Source: Mycobacterium saskatchewanense
Lineage (GTDB): Bacteria > Actinomycetota > Actinomycetes > Mycobacteriales > Mycobacteriaceae
DNA length: 64,000 bases
Assembly: GCF_010729105.1 (NCBI RefSeq)
Contig: NZ_AP022573.1
Span: 4,402,001 to 4,466,000 of the forward strand
Direction: 5' to 3'
Shown here: positions 49,292-58,990 of the stretch, piece by piece
Position numbering within the stretch: position 1 is the first letter of the stretch
Layout of the letters: each line of letters opens with the position of its first letter
Notes under the pieces: generated by a model
Seen by the model: the letters and a program-made list of their open reading frames with translations, nothing else
What the model was told of the DNA's origin: nothing
The model's database searches: none
Position numbers and translations under genes: made by a program

Positions 49292-50359
49292 GTGGCGGCC
49301 GAGAACAAAGCCAATGTCATTCCACTGCATACGAATCGGGGTCGGGTAGCGGCGCGTCGCAGAGCCGATCAGCGGGCCGATTTGTCCCGTCAACACCCCT
49401 CGTTGCTGACTGATCCGCGGGAGCGGGCGTCGGCCGACCAGATCGCCGCCGTCGTCCGCGAGATCGATGAGCACCGCCGCGCCGCGGGTGCGGCCGGGAC
49501 CGCCGAGGCGCCGCTCAACGAACTCGCTCAGCGCGTCGCCGCGGTGGCGGGATTCTTGCGCCAGCGGCTCACGGGTGATTACACGGTCGACCAGTTCGGC
49601 TTCGACCCGCACTTCAACAGCGCGATCGTCCGCCCGTTATTGCGGTTCTTCTTCCGGTCCTGGTTCCGGGTCGAGGTGAGCGGCATCGAGAACCTGCCCA
49701 GCGACGGCGCCGCGTTGCTGGTGGCCAACCACGCCGGCGTCCTGCCGTTCGACGGGCTGATGCTGTCGGTGGCGGTGCACGACGAGCACCCGGCGCATCG
49801 GGACCTGCGGCTGCTGGCCGCCGACATGGTGTTCGACCTGCCCGTGGTCGGGGAGGCGGCCCGGAAGGCCGGCCACACCATGGCCTGCACGACGGACGCG
49901 CACCGGCTGCTCGCCGCCGGCGAGCTCACCGCGGTGTTCCCGGAGGGCTACAAGGGGCTGGGCAAGCGTTTCGAGGACCGTTATCGGTTGCAGCGGTTCG
50001 GCAGGGGCGGCTTCGTGACGGCGGCCCTGCGCACCAAGGCGCCGATCATCCCGTGCTCGATCGTCGGCTCGGAAGAGATCTACCCGATGCTGACCGACGT
50101 GAAGCTGCTGGCGAGGCTGTTCGGCCTGCCCTACTTCCCGGTCACGCCGCTGTTCCCGCTGGCCGGGCCCGCCGGCTTGGTGCCGTTGCCGTCGAAGTGG
50201 CGCATCGCGTTCGGGGAGCCGATCCACACGAACGACTACGCCGCGTCCGACGCCGAGGACCCGATGGTGACATTCGAGCTGACCGATCAGGTGCGCGAGA
50301 CCATCCAGCAGACGCTGTACCGGTTGCTCGCGGGCCGGCGCAACATCTTTTTCGGCTGA
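49292..50359 (+). CDS. Acyltransferase (PlsC-like, Rv0502-like)
   Basis: A 355-residue LPLAT-family acyltransferase. The catalytic HX4D motif is NHAGVLPFD (about residues 150-158) and the phosphate-binding motif is FPEGYKG. The N-terminal 110 residues are helical and basic. Members acylate glycerol phosphates or related lipids; the acceptor is unknown. GTG at 49292 is chosen over 49268, which overlaps galE2. Convergent with cmaA2 across two hairpins. Confidence 0.86.
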   Translation: MAAENKANVIPLHTNRGRVAARRRADQRADLSRQHPSLLTDPRERASADQIAAVVREIDEHRRAAGAAGTAEAPLNELAQRVAAVAGFLRQRLTGDYTVDQFGFDPHFNSAIVRPLLRFFFRSWFRVEVSGIENLPSDGAALLVANHAGVLPFDGLMLSVAVHDEHPAHRDLRLLAADMVFDLPVVGEAARKAGHTMACTTDAHRLLAAGELTAVFPEGYKGLGKRFEDRYRLQRFGRGGFVTAALRTKAPIIPCSIVGSEEIYPMLTDVKLLARLFGLPYFPVTPLFPLAGPAGLVPLPSKWRIAFGEPIHTNDYAASDAEDPMVTFELTDQVRETIQQTLYRLLAGRRNIFFG

Positions 50360-50396
50360 ATCTGTTCGTATCCTCTTTCGTTTCCGGCCGCGCCGC

Positions 50397-50456
50397 CGCG
50401 AGCGTAACGCCACGGCGGTTTTCGGCGGACATTTTCGCCGTGGCGTTACGCTCGCG
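50397..50456. repeat. Perfect 21-bp inverted repeat
   Basis: Arms 50397-50417 (beginning CGCGAGCGTAACGCC) and 50436-50456 pair perfectly around an 18-nt loop. The arms are too long and loop too large for an ordinary terminator; a dispersed intergenic element is possible. It lies between the acyltransferase stop and a separate terminator. Confidence 0.8.
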
Positions 50457-50477
50457 AAACGGCACCCGCGAAACGGC

Positions 50478-50514
50478 AAACGCCCCGGCGCCCGTTGTGG
50501 GCGCCGGGGCGTTT
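50478..50514. terminator. Bidirectional terminator between the acyltransferase gene and cmaA2
   Basis: A perfect 16-bp stem (arms 50478-50493 and 50499-50514) with loop GTTGT. The right arm runs into TTTTT and the left is preceded by AAA, so it can act as an intrinsic terminator on the plus strand and, less strongly, for cmaA2. Confidence 0.8.
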
Positions 50515-50524
50515 TTCGGCCGAG

Positions 50525-51433
50525 CTACTTGACCAGCGTGAACTGGCAGACGCCCGTGTACCTGTCGCGGAACAGGTCCGAGCAGCCACGCAGGTAGTGC
50601 ATGTAGATGTCGTAGGTCTCCTGGCCCTTCAGCTCGATCGCCTTCTCCTTGTTCGCCTCGAGCGCGTCCGCCCAGGCGTTCAGGGTCGGCACATAGTTGT
50701 GGCCGATCTTGTGGTAGCGCTCGACCTTCCAGCCGGCCTGCGAGGAGTAGTGATCGACCTGCGAGATCCGGGGCAGTCGGCCGCCCGGGAAGATCTCCGT
50801 GAGGATGAACTTGATGAACCGCAGCAGGCTCATCGGCGAGGTCAGGCCCCACTCCTTGGCCTCTTCGGGCTCGGGGATGGTGATGGTGTGCAGCAGCATC
50901 CGGCCGTCTTCGGGCGTCAGGTCGTAGAACTTCTTGAAGAAGGTCGCGTACCGCTCGAACCCGGCGTCGCCCGCGCCGTCGGCGAAGTGCTCGAACGCGC
51001 CGAGGGACACGATCCGGTCGATCGGCTCGTCGAACTCCTCCCAGCCCTGGATTCGCACCTCTTTGCGGCGCGGGCTGTCGATCTCCTTGAACTTCTCCAC
51101 GTCGTGGGCGTACTGGTTCTCGCTCAGCGTCAGGCCGATCACGTTGACGTCGTACTCCTGCACGGCGTGCCGCATGGTGGCGCCCCAGCCGCAGCCGATG
51201 TCGAGCAGCGTCATGCCCGGCTCGAGGTTCAGCTTGTCCAGCGCGAGCTTCCGCTTCGCGTACTGCGCCTCTTCCAGCGTCATGTTGGGACGCTCTTCGA
51301 AGTAAGCGCAGCTGTACGTCATCGACGGGTCGAGCCAGAGTTTGAAGAACTCGTTGGACTTGTCGTAGTGGGATCGGACTGCTTCAACCGGCGGCTTGAG
51401 CTGGGTGCCACCCGTTTCACCCTGTGACGTCAT
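50525..51433 (-). CDS. cmaA2: Mycolic acid cyclopropane synthase CmaA2
   Basis: A 302-residue cyclopropane synthase, the exact length of CmaA2, which makes trans-cyclopropanes on oxygenated mycolates. [26 protein letters not shown] and GAFEHF are intact, and the CmaA2-type insertion ADGAGDAG follows the last. Third member of the family in this window with UmaA and PcaA. The start MTSQGETGG at 51433 is chosen over an in-frame start at 51544 in the next gene. Confidence 0.94.
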   Translation of the reverse strand: MTSQGETGGTQLKPPVEAVRSHYDKSNEFFKLWLDPSMTYSCAYFEERPNMTLEEAQYAKRKLALDKLNLEPGMTLLDIGCGWGATMRHAVQEYDVNVIGLTLSENQYAHDVEKFKEIDSPRRKEVRIQGWEEFDEPIDRIVSLGAFEHFADGAGDAGFERYATFFKKFYDLTPEDGRMLLHTITIPEPEEAKEWGLTSPMSLLRFIKFILTEIFPGGRLPRISQVDHYSSQAGWKVERYHKIGHNYVPTLNAWADALEANKEKAIELKGQETYDIYMHYLRGCSDLFRDRYTGVCQFTLVK

Positions 51434-51443
51434 TAACCTGACC

Positions 51444-51956
51444 CTACTTTCCAGCTGATATCGATGCAATTGCGGCGACGGTGTCTTCGGTGCTCGCCTC
51501 TTGATGCGCGGCTTCCCCCAGCATCGTGACGACACCCGTGACAACCGGCTTGCCCTCGGCGTCGGTGATCTCGCTGCGGATCTCAGCGAGGACAGTGCCG
51601 TGTGACTCGATCACGGAGTCTAAATAGGTGTCGAAGAAGAGCCTATCGTGGGCCAGGATCGGCCGGTGGAATTTCAACTTCTGGTCGCGGTGGAAGACCC
51701 GGGCGATGTTGATCGGGATCTTGAACTTGGTGAAGATTTCCAGCTGCACGCGCCGGCCCGCGATCGCCGCAAAGGTCAGCGGCGCCACCAGGGCCGGGTA
51801 GCCGAGTTCGGCGGCATCGGCCTCGTTGTAGTGGGCCGGATGATCGCTGAGGACCGCGGCCGCGAACTCGCGGATCTTCTCACGCCCTACCTCGAAATAG
51901 TCCGATCCTCGGTAGTTACTGCCGATGAGTCCTTGCGCTTCTTCCGGGACTGTCAT
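51444..51956 (-). CDS. HadA/HadC-like MaoC-family dehydratase subunit (Rv0504c-like)
   Basis: A 170-residue single-hotdog protein of the FAS1-dehydratase-like (UPF0336) family, like the HadA and HadC subunits of the mycolic-acid FAS-II dehydratase. Conserved segments include [31 protein letters not shown] and [13 protein letters not shown]. It lacks the catalytic HotDog Asp/His motif of HadB, as such partner subunits do. Ten bp upstream of cmaA2, so co-expression with mycolate modification is likely. GGAGAGC precedes the ATG. Confidence 0.87.
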   Translation of the reverse strand: MTVPEEAQGLIGSNYRGSDYFEVGREKIREFAAAVLSDHPAHYNEADAAELGYPALVAPLTFAAIAGRRVQLEIFTKFKIPINIARVFHRDQKLKFHRPILAHDRLFFDTYLDSVIESHGTVLAEIRSEITDAEGKPVVTGVVTMLGEAAHQEASTEDTVAAIASISAGK

Positions 51957-51999
51957 GCCGCTTTGCTCTCCGCTCGATTACGTCTAGCGGCGGAGCTTA

Positions 52000-52905
52000 T
52001 CAGCGCGATTGGCGCCGGGATGCCAGTGCAGCCAGCGCGCCGCCCGCCGCGCCGAGGGCCAGCGCCGACGGCACCCCGATCCTGGCGGCCTTGCGGGCGG
52101 TGCGGAAGTCGCGGATCGCCCAGCCGCGCTCGCGGGCCAGCGCGCGCAGCCGGGCGTCGGGGTTGATCGCCACCGCCGTGCCGACCAGCGACAGCATGGG
52201 CACGTCGTTATAGCTGTCGGAGTAGGCCGTGCAGCGCTTGAGGTTCAAGCCCTCCCGGATCGCCAGCGACCGCACGGCGTGGGCCTTGCCGGTGCCGTGC
52301 AGGATGTCGCCGACCAGCCGGCCGGTGAACACGCCGTCGACGGATTCGGCGACGGTGCCCAACGCGCCGGTCAGGCCCAGCCGTCGCGCGATCGTCGCCG
52401 CGAGCTCGTAGGGGGTGGCGGTGATCAGCCAGACCTGCTGGCCGGCGTCGAGGTGCATCTGGGTGAGCGCCCGGGTGCCGGTCCAGATCTTGTCGGCGAT
52501 GATCTCGTCGTAGATCTCCTCGCCCAGGCTGACCAGCTCGTCGACCGACCGCCCCTCGATGAAGGCGAGCGCCTTGCGCCGGCCGGCCGCGACGTCGTCG
52601 CTGTTCTCCTTGCCGAGCAGCTGGAATTTGGCCTGGGCATAGAGGAAGCCGAGGACGTCGCGGTAGGTGAAGTAGTTGCGGGCCGCCAGGCCGCGACCGA
52701 AATGCACCGCCGACGAGCCCTGCACCAGGGTGTTGTCCACGTCGAAGAACGCGGCGGCGGTCAGGTCGACGGGGGGCTGGGGGCGGTCCGTTGCATCCGC
52801 GCGCTTGAGGTCCTCGAGCGCGCGCGCGGCGCTGGCGTCGGCGGCCAGCGACTCCAGGTCGACGCGGGTGGTGTCGTCCACGCCGTCCGGGTCAGAGGAA
52901 GCCAT
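52000..52905 (-). CDS. serB1: HAD family phosphatase SerB1
   Basis: A 301-residue HAD phosphatase of the SerB/IB type. Motif [10 protein letters not shown], motif II TATP and motif [12 protein letters not shown] are intact, and a hydrophobic C-terminal segment ([17 protein letters not shown]) may anchor it. It is annotated as phosphoserine phosphatase by family; the substrate is not certain. The N terminus is about 70 residues shorter than annotated M. tuberculosis SerB1. GGAGG lies 8 nt before the ATG. Confidence 0.88.
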   Translation of the reverse strand: MASSDPDGVDDTTRVDLESLAADASAARALEDLKRADATDRPQPPVDLTAAAFFDVDNTLVQGSSAVHFGRGLAARNYFTYRDVLGFLYAQAKFQLLGKENSDDVAAGRRKALAFIEGRSVDELVSLGEEIYDEIIADKIWTGTRALTQMHLDAGQQVWLITATPYELAATIARRLGLTGALGTVAESVDGVFTGRLVGDILHGTGKAHAVRSLAIREGLNLKRCTAYSDSYNDVPMLSLVGTAVAINPDARLRALARERGWAIRDFRTARKAARIGVPSALALGAAGGALAALASRRQSR

Positions 52906-53339
52906 CGTCCAACCTCCTAGATCGCTGTCCTGCCCGTGGGTGACCGGTATCCAACCCTATCGGGCAGATCCGGTGGGGGCGTTGACGCCTCGGCCAAGAT
53001 CACCCCGCCAGGCGCGCCGGCCAGCGGCGCCGTGGGGAAGCCGTCATCCGTACGGCCCCCCGTCGCCCGGTGGCTTTACCCCGACGCGCCGATCGTGGCC
53101 AACGGTGGATGTCGAGCGATTGCCGGGAAGTCGAGGCTACCGTGGTCCGGTCAGGGCCACGGAATTGATTCACTTCTCGCGAACTAACGGCGGCACAAGT
53201 CGGCGGTGCGTCAGAAGATAGTTCGTTGCTACTACCAAAGCTGTGCGGAGCACATTCGTCGTTGGCCAGCAGTCTGCGGGGGATTCGTAGTCGGCAAGGT
53301 TCGCATCGAATCAGCGATTTTTCGGATCGTACTCCGATC
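52906..53339. other. Region without recognisable genes between serB1 and the cpnT remnant
   Basis: More than 400 bp. Frames on both strands translate into low-complexity Arg/Ser/Pro sequence without family features. It would have held the 3' part of a cpnT-like gene, but no trace of a toxin domain or of its immunity gene is seen. Confidence 0.5.
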
Positions 53340-53871
53340 GCGTCGAGCATTATCCGGACCGAACTGATGTCCCAGACCCCCTCGACGAATTCGCCGGCCT
53401 CCGACCACGCGCCTTTGGCGTAATACCCGACCTGATTGATGACGCGTCCGGCGTCGGTGCGGTGCAGGAACTGATCCCACTCTCGGCCGGCGTAGCGGCC
53501 CATGTCGGTGGCGATCGTGACGGCCTCGGTGAGGGTGGCCGCGATCTCGGCTCTCAGCGCCTCGACCTCGGCAGCGAAATTGTCGACCACGGTGCGGATG
53601 TCGTCGGCGATCTTCTTGATCTCGTGTTCGTCATCGTCGGTCAGGAACTCCCAGACCTCTTTGATGCCGGTGAGCCGATCACAGATGCGCGCCAGCAGGT
53701 CCGGGATCGCGGCCGTGCACCTTGTCGACCTTGGTGGCGTAGCTGTTCAGCTGGGCCGCGATCTTCTGGCACTGCTGCACGAGGCGGGTGGTGGATCGTC
53801 GCCGGCCATCCCGGTGCACCCCGGCAGCGGCACCGTCGAAGGGCCGCGGGGTCGACTGCCCGCGGCGCCAT
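53340..53871 (-). pseudogene. Decayed cpnT-like gene (channel/toxin protein of the EsxE-EsxF system)
   Basis: Pieces of CpnT (M. tuberculosis Rv3903c) are recognisable in order but in different frames. MAPRAVDPAAL starts at 53871, 4 bp after the esxE stop. GCTGMAGDDP follows in another frame, then VQQCQKIAAQLNSY in a third after a deletion of about 100 codons. One extra base near 53710 then shifts to DLLARICDRLTGIKEVWEF and WDQFLHRTDAGRVI, and similarity ends near WDISSVRIMLD at 53340. The rest of the channel domain and the whole C-terminal NAD-glycohydrolase toxin domain are missing. Nothing functional can be made from it. Confidence 0.82.
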
Positions 53872-53874
53872 GGC

Positions 53875-54165
53875 CTACGACCACATGGACAGGTTCTGCG
53901 CCATCGCACCGGTGTAGTTGCGGTGGGCGGTCTCGCCCGCGGCCCGCAACCTGGCCAGCGCCTCGCGCATCATCGCTTCGCCGCGCGCCCAGTGCTGATG
54001 GGCCTCGGCGTGCGCCGCCGCGGCTTCCCCCGTCCAGGCGCCGTGCAAACGCTGTACCCGAGAATCAATTTCGGCGAGAACCTCTTCCGCGTGACGCTGA
54101 AACGCCGCCATCCGCTTTACCGCGTCGGCCAGCGCTTCGGGGTCGACGTGAAACGGATCAGCCAC
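53875..54165 (-). CDS. esxE: WXG100 protein EsxE-like
   Basis: A 96-residue ESAT-6-like protein closely resembling EsxE (Rv3904c). The WXG turn is Trp44-Thr-Gly46 between two helices, and the C-terminal half AHAEAHQHWARGEAMMREAL and NYTGAMAQNLSMWS is typical of EsxE. In M. tuberculosis EsxE and EsxF form a secreted pore complex needed for CpnT toxin transport. The GTG at 54165 overlaps the stop of esxF by 8 bp. The reading frame is intact although the adjoining cpnT is destroyed. Confidence 0.9.
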   Translation of the reverse strand: MADPFHVDPEALADAVKRMAAFQRHAEEVLAEIDSRVQRLHGAWTGEAAAAHAEAHQHWARGEAMMREALARLRAAGETAHRNYTGAMAQNLSMWS

Positions 54166-54469
54166 GGTAGACGCCCCGCATCTCGTGTGCGGCCGTCGCC
54201 TCGCTCTGGTCGAAGAGGTCGCCGGCCTCACCCACCAGCCGCGCCAACGTCGCGAGGCCGGCCTGTACCTCGCGGGCCCCCTGATGCCACAGTCCCCACG
54301 CGGACCCGTAGGCGGCGCCCGACGCCCCGCGCCAGCCGCCCAGCATCCGGCCCACCTGATCGTCGAGCTGCGCCAGCCGGGCCAGGACGTGTTCGGCCGC
54401 ACCGCCGGCGGCGCCGACGAAACCGCGCATCACCTCGGGATCGACGTGCAGCGCCTGATCACCACCCAT
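54158..54469 (-). CDS. esxF: WXG100 protein EsxF-like
   Basis: A 103-residue ESAT-6-like protein resembling EsxF (Rv3905c): Trp46-Arg-Gly48 in MLGGWRGASG, then AYGSAWGLWHQGAREV. Two amphipathic helices flank the turn. It overlaps esxE by 8 bp, as in the M. tuberculosis pair. A leaderless-type -10 lies 6 nt before the ATG. The pair sits between serB1 and the glutaredoxin-like gene, a site used by mmpS2-mmpL2 in M. tuberculosis. Confidence 0.9.
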   Translation of the reverse strand: MGGDQALHVDPEVMRGFVGAAGGAAEHVLARLAQLDDQVGRMLGGWRGASGAAYGSAWGLWHQGAREVQAGLATLARLVGEAGDLFDQSEATAAHEMRGVYRG

Positions 54470-54475
54470 AGCGGC

Positions 54476-54481
54476 ACGCTA
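54476..54481 (-). promoter_or_regulatory. Leaderless-type -10 of the esxF-esxE pair
   Basis: Minus-strand TAGCGT, then 6 nt, then the ATG at 54469. Retention of a promoter-like element agrees with the intact esx frames. Confidence 0.4.
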
Positions 54482-54511
54482 AGGAATCCCGCCCGGTGCC
54501 ACAATTCACCC

Positions 54512-54790
54512 ATGAGCCGACCCCACGTTGAGCTGCTGACCCGCGACGGGTGCACCATCTGCGATCGCGTGCACGCCCGGCTGGCCGAATTGGCCGCCGA
54601 GCTCGGGTTCGACCTGTCGACCACGGACGTCGACGCCGCCGCGACGGCGGGGAACCCCGCGCTGCGGGCCGAGTTCGGCGACCGGCTGCCGGTGATCCTG
54701 CTCGACGGGCGCGAGCACAGCTACTGGGAGATCGACGAGCCGAGGCTGCGCGCGGATCTCGCAGAGGTCTGGGCCCGCGACCGGGAGTGA
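54512..54790 (+). CDS. Glutaredoxin-like protein (DUF836; Rv0508-like)
   Basis: A 92-residue thioredoxin-fold protein with the redox motif CTIC at residues 13-16 (TRDGCTICD) and the cis-proline segment LPVILLDG. It is likely a small thiol-disulfide protein, perhaps working with mycothiol. ATG at 54512; divergent from esxF by 42 bp and upstream of hemA. Confidence 0.85.
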   Translation: MSRPHVELLTRDGCTICDRVHARLAELAAELGFDLSTTDVDAAATAGNPALRAEFGDRLPVILLDGREHSYWEIDEPRLRADLAEVWARDRE

Positions 54791-54820
54791 CGTCGGTCAA
54801 TTATTTGGTAGCCCACCTCA

Positions 54821-54830
54821 TAAACGTTTA
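54821..54830. promoter_or_regulatory. Palindrome upstream of hemA
   Basis: TAAACGTTTA, a perfect 10-bp palindrome in an AT-rich 97-bp spacer, 57 bp before the hemA GTG. TACCGT overlapping its end (54829-54834) could be a -10. A regulatory role for haem synthesis is speculative. Confidence 0.35.
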
Positions 54831-54887
54831 CCGTGGACAGCAGTTAATTACTGGAGCAAGCAAGGGAGCTGGCCAGGTGATGCTGCC

Positions 54888-56276
54888 GTGAGCATCCTGC
54901 TCTTCGGGGTTTCGCACCGCAGTGCGCCGGTCTCCGTCCTGGAACAACTGAGCATCGACGAGTCCGATCAGGGCAAGATCGTCGACCGGATGCTGCAGTC
55001 GCCGCTGGTGACCGAGGCCATGGTGCTGTCGACGTGCAACCGGGTCGAGGTCTATGCGGTGGTGGACGCGTTCCACGGCGGGCTGGCGGCTATCGGCCAG
55101 GTGCTCTCCGAGCACTCCGGCATGTCGATGGGGGACCTGACCAAGCACGCGTACGTCCGCTACAGCGAGGCCGCCGTCGAGCACCTGTTCACGGTCGCCA
55201 GCGGTCTCGATTCGGCGGTCGTCGGCGAGCAACAGGTGCTGGGCCAGGTCCGGCGCGCCTATGGCGCGGCCGAGTCCAACCGCACCGTGGGCCGGGTGCT
55301 GCACGAGCTGGCGCAGCGGGCCCTCTCGGTGGGCAAGCGGGTGCACTCTGAAACCGCCATCGACGCCGCCGGCGCCTCGGTGGTGTCGGTCGCCCTGGGC
55401 CTGGCCGAACGCCGGCTGGGCGGACTGCAGGGCAGGACCGCCGCGGTGATCGGCGCCGGCGCCATGGGCGCGCTGTCGGCGGCGCACCTGACCCGGGCCG
55501 GCATCACCCGCGTCCAGGTGCTCAACCGGTCGCTGCCCCGGGCGCAGCGGCTGGCCCGCAAGATCCGCGAAGCGGGTGTGCGGGCCGACGCGCTCGCACT
55601 GGACCGGCTGACCGACGCGTTGGCGGACGCCGACGTGGCGGTCAGCTGCACCGGAGCGGTGAGCCCGGTGGTCTCGCTGGCCGACGTGCATCACGCCCTG
55701 GCCGCCGCACGGCGGGACGAGGCGACCCACCCGCTGGTGCTCTGCGACCTGGGCATGCCACGCGACGTCGATCCCGCGGTGGCCGGGCTGCCCGGCGTCT
55801 GGGTCGTCGATGTGGACCGCGTCCAACACGAGCCGTCCGCGCACGCCGCGGCCGCCGACGTCGATGCCGCCCGGCTCATCGTGGCGGCCGAGGTGGCCAA
55901 CTACCTCGCCGGCCAGCGGATGGCCGAGGTCACCCCGACCGTGACGGCGTTGCGCCAGCGCGCCGCCGATGTGGTCGAGGCGGAGCTGCTGCGGCTGGAC
56001 AACCGGCTGCCCGGGCTTGCCAGCGCCGAGCGCGAGGAGGTCGCCCGCACCGTGCGACGGGTGGTGGACAAGCTGCTGCACGCGCCGACGGTGCGAATCA
56101 AGCAGCTCGCCAGCGCCCCCGGCGGCGACAGTTACGCCGAGGCGCTGCGCGAGCTCTTCGAGCTCGACCAGACCGCCATCGACTCCGTGGCCGCCGTCGC
56201 GGCGGGCGAATTGCCCATCGTGCCAAGTGGATTCGACACGGGCGTGGTCGGCGGCCCGCAGGCTTCGGGCGAGTAG
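54888..56276 (+). CDS. hemA: Glutamyl-tRNA reductase
   Basis: A 462-residue enzyme that reduces glutamyl-tRNA to glutamate-1-semialdehyde, the first step of tetrapyrrole synthesis. The catalytic Cys is in [16 protein letters not shown] is the tRNA-domain signature, IGAGAMG binds NADPH, and a helical dimerisation domain follows with [19 protein letters not shown] start; the Shine-Dalgarno is weak (AGGTGATG). First gene of hemA-hemC-hemD-hemB. Confidence 0.95.
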   Translation: MSILLFGVSHRSAPVSVLEQLSIDESDQGKIVDRMLQSPLVTEAMVLSTCNRVEVYAVVDAFHGGLAAIGQVLSEHSGMSMGDLTKHAYVRYSEAAVEHLFTVASGLDSAVVGEQQVLGQVRRAYGAAESNRTVGRVLHELAQRALSVGKRVHSETAIDAAGASVVSVALGLAERRLGGLQGRTAAVIGAGAMGALSAAHLTRAGITRVQVLNRSLPRAQRLARKIREAGVRADALALDRLTDALADADVAVSCTGAVSPVVSLADVHHALAAARRDEATHPLVLCDLGMPRDVDPAVAGLPGVWVVDVDRVQHEPSAHAAAADVDAARLIVAAEVANYLAGQRMAEVTPTVTALRQRAADVVEAELLRLDNRLPGLASAEREEVARTVRRVVDKLLHAPTVRIKQLASAPGGDSYAEALRELFELDQTAIDSVAAVAAGELPIVPSGFDTGVVGGPQASGE

Positions 56277-56289
56277 CCGATTGGCGAAC

Positions 56290-57240
56290 GTGATCCGGAT
56301 AGGCACCCGGGGCAGTCTGTTGGCCACCACCCAGGCCGGCACGGTACGGGATGCCCTCATCGCCCGGGGCCACCCCGCGGAACTGGTGACGATCTCCACC
56401 GCGGGCGATCAGTCGTCGGCGCCCATCCAGACCCTGGGCGTCGGCGCCTTCACCACGGCGCTGCGCGAGGCCATCGAGGACGGCCGCGTCGACGCCGCGG
56501 TCCACTCGCACAAGGATTTGCCGACCGCCGACGACCCGAGGTTCACCATCGCGGCGATACCCCCGCGCAACGACCCCCGCGATGCGGTGGTGGCCCGCGA
56601 CGGACTGGTGCTCGGGGAGTTGCCGACCGGGTCGCTGGTGGGCACCTCATCCCCGCGACGGGCCGCGCAGCTTAGAGCACTGGGTCTCGGTTTGGAAATT
56701 CGCCCCCTACGAGGCAACCTAGATACCAGGTTGAACAGGGTGAGCAGTGGTGATCTTGACGCGATCGTGGTGGCCCGCGCCGGCTTGGCGCGGCTGGGCC
56801 GCCTCGGCGACGTCACGGAGACGCTAGAGCCGGTGCAGATGTTGCCAGCACCTGCTCAGGGCGCCCTCGCCGTCGAATGCCGCGCCGGCGACGAGCTGGC
56901 GGCGGTGCTGGCGGAGCTGGACGACGCCGACGCGCGCGCGGCGGTCACCGCGGAGCGAGCCCTGCTGGCCGAACTGGAGGCGGGCTGCTCCGCACCGGTG
57001 GGCGCGATCGCCGAAGTGGTCGAGTCCATCGATGAGGACGGCCGCGTCTTCGAAGAGCTGTCGCTGCGCGGTTGCGTGGCGGCGCTGGACGGGTCCGATG
57101 TGATCCGCGCGTCCGGCATCGGCACTCCCGGTCGGGCTCGAGAGCTTGGGCTCTCGGTGGCCGCGGAGTTGTTCGAGCTCGGCGCCCGGGAGCTCATGCG
57201 GACAGCGCGGCAAGAAGAACCCGCGCGAGAAACTGATTGA
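56290..57240 (+). CDS. hemC: Hydroxymethylbilane synthase (porphobilinogen deaminase)
   Basis: A 316-residue enzyme that links four porphobilinogens. [11 protein letters not shown] starts the protein, HSHKDLPT and [11 protein letters not shown] are substrate-binding motifs, [10 protein letters not shown] follows and the cofactor cysteine is in [14 protein letters not shown] at 56290 is preferred to TTG at 56281, which adds three residues. Thirteen bp after hemA. Confidence 0.95.
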   Translation: MIRIGTRGSLLATTQAGTVRDALIARGHPAELVTISTAGDQSSAPIQTLGVGAFTTALREAIEDGRVDAAVHSHKDLPTADDPRFTIAAIPPRNDPRDAVVARDGLVLGELPTGSLVGTSSPRRAAQLRALGLGLEIRPLRGNLDTRLNRVSSGDLDAIVVARAGLARLGRLGDVTETLEPVQMLPAPAQGALAVECRAGDELAAVLAELDDADARAAVTAERALLAELEAGCSAPVGAIAEVVESIDEDGRVFEELSLRGCVAALDGSDVIRASGIGTPGRARELGLSVAAELFELGARELMRTARQEEPARETD

Positions 57241-57259
57241 GAACGACTTGGGAGCGACA

Positions 57260-58945
57260 ATGACGACGCGAGGGCGTAAGCCGAGACCGGGCCGCATCAC
57301 CTACGTGGGTTCCGGTCCTGGCGACCCGGGATTGCTGACGACGCGGGCCGCCACGGTACTGGCCAATGCCGCCCTGGTCTTCACCGACCCCGACGTGCCC
57401 GAACCGGTGCTCGCGATGATCGGCAGGGACCTGCCGCCGGTGTCCGGCCCGGCTCCGGCCAACCCGGCCGTGACGCACGGCGACGGGAGTGCCGACCCCG
57501 AAGCCGCCTCGCCGGCGGTGATCACCGGCGGCCCCGACATCCGACCCGCGCTGGGTGAGCCCGCCGAGGTCGCCAAGACACTGACCGCGGAGGCCCGCGC
57601 CGGCGCGGACGTGGTGCGGCTGGTAGCCGGCGACCCACTGACGGTGGACTCGGTGATCACCGAGGTGAACGCCGTCGCGCGCACCCACCTGCACCTCGAG
57701 ATCGTGCCGGGCCTGGCGGCCACCGACGCCGTCCCCACCTATGCGGGGCTGCCGCTGGGCTCCTCGCACACGGTCGCCGACGTGCGCGACCCTCAGGTGG
57801 ATTGGGACGCTTTGGCCGCGGCTCCCGGCCCGCTGATCCTGCAGGCCACGGCATCGCACCTGGCCGACGCGGCGCGGACCCTGATCGAGCACGAGCTGGC
57901 CGAGACCACCCCATGCGTGGTGACCGCCCAGGGCACCACCTGTCAGCAGCGGTCCATCGAGACCACCCTGCAGGGCCTGGCCGACCCGGCGGTGGTCAGC
58001 GGCGTGCTGCACGACCCCGGGGCGGGGCTGTCCGCCGGGGACCCGCAGAACGGCCCGCTGGTGGTCACCATCGGCAAGACCGTAGCCAACCGGGCGAAGC
58101 TGAACTGGTGGGAGAGCCGCGCGCTCTACGGCTGGACCGTGCTGGTGCCGCGTACCAAGGACCAGGCCGGCGAGATGAGCGAGCGTCTGACCTCCTACGG
58201 CGCCCTGCCCATCGAGGTGCCCACCATTGCCGTGGAGCCGCCGCGCAGCCCCGCGCAGATGGAGCGGGCGGTCAAGGGCCTGGTCGACGGACGTTTCCAG
58301 TGGGTGGTCTTCACATCCACGAACGCGGTGCGCGCGGTGTGGGAGAAGTTCGGCGAATTCGGCCTGGACGCCCGCGCGTTCTCCGGCGTGAAGATCGCCT
58401 GCGTCGGCGAGCAGACGGCCGACCGGGTGCGCGCCTTCGGGATCAGCCCCGAGCTGGTGCCGGCCGGGGAGCAGTCCTCGCTGGGCCTGCTCGACGACTT
58501 CCCGCCCTACGACAGCATTTTCGATCCGGTCAACCGCGTCCTGCTGCCGCGCGCCGACATCGCCACCGAGACGCTGGCCGAGGGCCTGCGCGAGCGTGGC
58601 TGGGAGATCGAGGACGTCACCGCGTACCGGACCGTGCGCGCCGCGCCGCCGCCGGCGGCCACCCGCGAGATGATCAAGACCGGCGGCTTCGACGCCGTGT
58701 GCTTCACGTCCAGCTCCACCGTGCGGAACCTGGTCGGCATCGCGGGCAAGCCGCATGCGCGGACGATCATCGCCTGCATCGGCCCCAAGACCGCCGAGAC
58801 CGCCGCCGAATTCGGGTTGCGGGTGGACGTCCAGCCGGAGACCGCCGCGGTCGGTCCGCTGGTCGACGCCCTGGCCGAGCACGCCGCGCGGTTGCGGGCC
58901 GAGGGCGCGCTGCCGCCGCCGCGTAAGAAGAGCCGCAGGCGCTAG
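57260..58945 (+). CDS. hemD: Uroporphyrinogen-III synthase with N-terminal methyltransferase-like domain
   Basis: A 561-residue fusion. Residues about 12-265 are SUMT/CobA-like (VGSGPGDPGLLTTRA, VVRLVAGDPLTVDS, EIVPGLAATDAVP) and would methylate uroporphyrinogen III for sirohaem or cobalamin. Residues about 285-545 are uroporphyrinogen-III synthase (VLVPRTKDQA, FTSTNAVRAVWE, CFTSSSTVRNLV). The fused form is usual in mycobacteria. GGGAG lies 6 nt before the ATG. The tail is basic (PRKKSRRR). Confidence 0.93.
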   Translation: MTTRGRKPRPGRITYVGSGPGDPGLLTTRAATVLANAALVFTDPDVPEPVLAMIGRDLPPVSGPAPANPAVTHGDGSADPEAASPAVITGGPDIRPALGEPAEVAKTLTAEARAGADVVRLVAGDPLTVDSVITEVNAVARTHLHLEIVPGLAATDAVPTYAGLPLGSSHTVADVRDPQVDWDALAAAPGPLILQATASHLADAARTLIEHELAETTPCVVTAQGTTCQQRSIETTLQGLADPAVVSGVLHDPGAGLSAGDPQNGPLVVTIGKTVANRAKLNWWESRALYGWTVLVPRTKDQAGEMSERLTSYGALPIEVPTIAVEPPRSPAQMERAVKGLVDGRFQWVVFTSTNAVRAVWEKFGEFGLDARAFSGVKIACVGEQTADRVRAFGISPELVPAGEQSSLGLLDDFPPYDSIFDPVNRVLLPRADIATETLAEGLRERGWEIEDVTAYRTVRAAPPPAATREMIKTGGFDAVCFTSSSTVRNLVGIAGKPHARTIIACIGPKTAETAAEFGLRVDVQPETAAVGPLVDALAEHAARLRAEGALPPPRKKSRRR

Positions 58946-58970
58946 TGGCCTTCACCTGGCCGGCGAGCGT

Positions 58971-58990
58971 GCGTGTCGGTACACCGACAC
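58971..58990. promoter_or_regulatory. Dyad between hemD and hemB
   Basis: CGTGTCGGT and ACCGACACG form a perfect 9-bp inverted repeat around AC in the 109-bp hemD-hemB spacer. The 2-nt centre suits an operator better than a hairpin terminator. Confidence 0.4.

Noticed and set aside
52936-53221. Plus-strand frames between serB1 and the cpnT remnant
   Set aside because: Low-complexity Arg/Pro/Ser translation and no start signals; they cross the decayed cpnT region.
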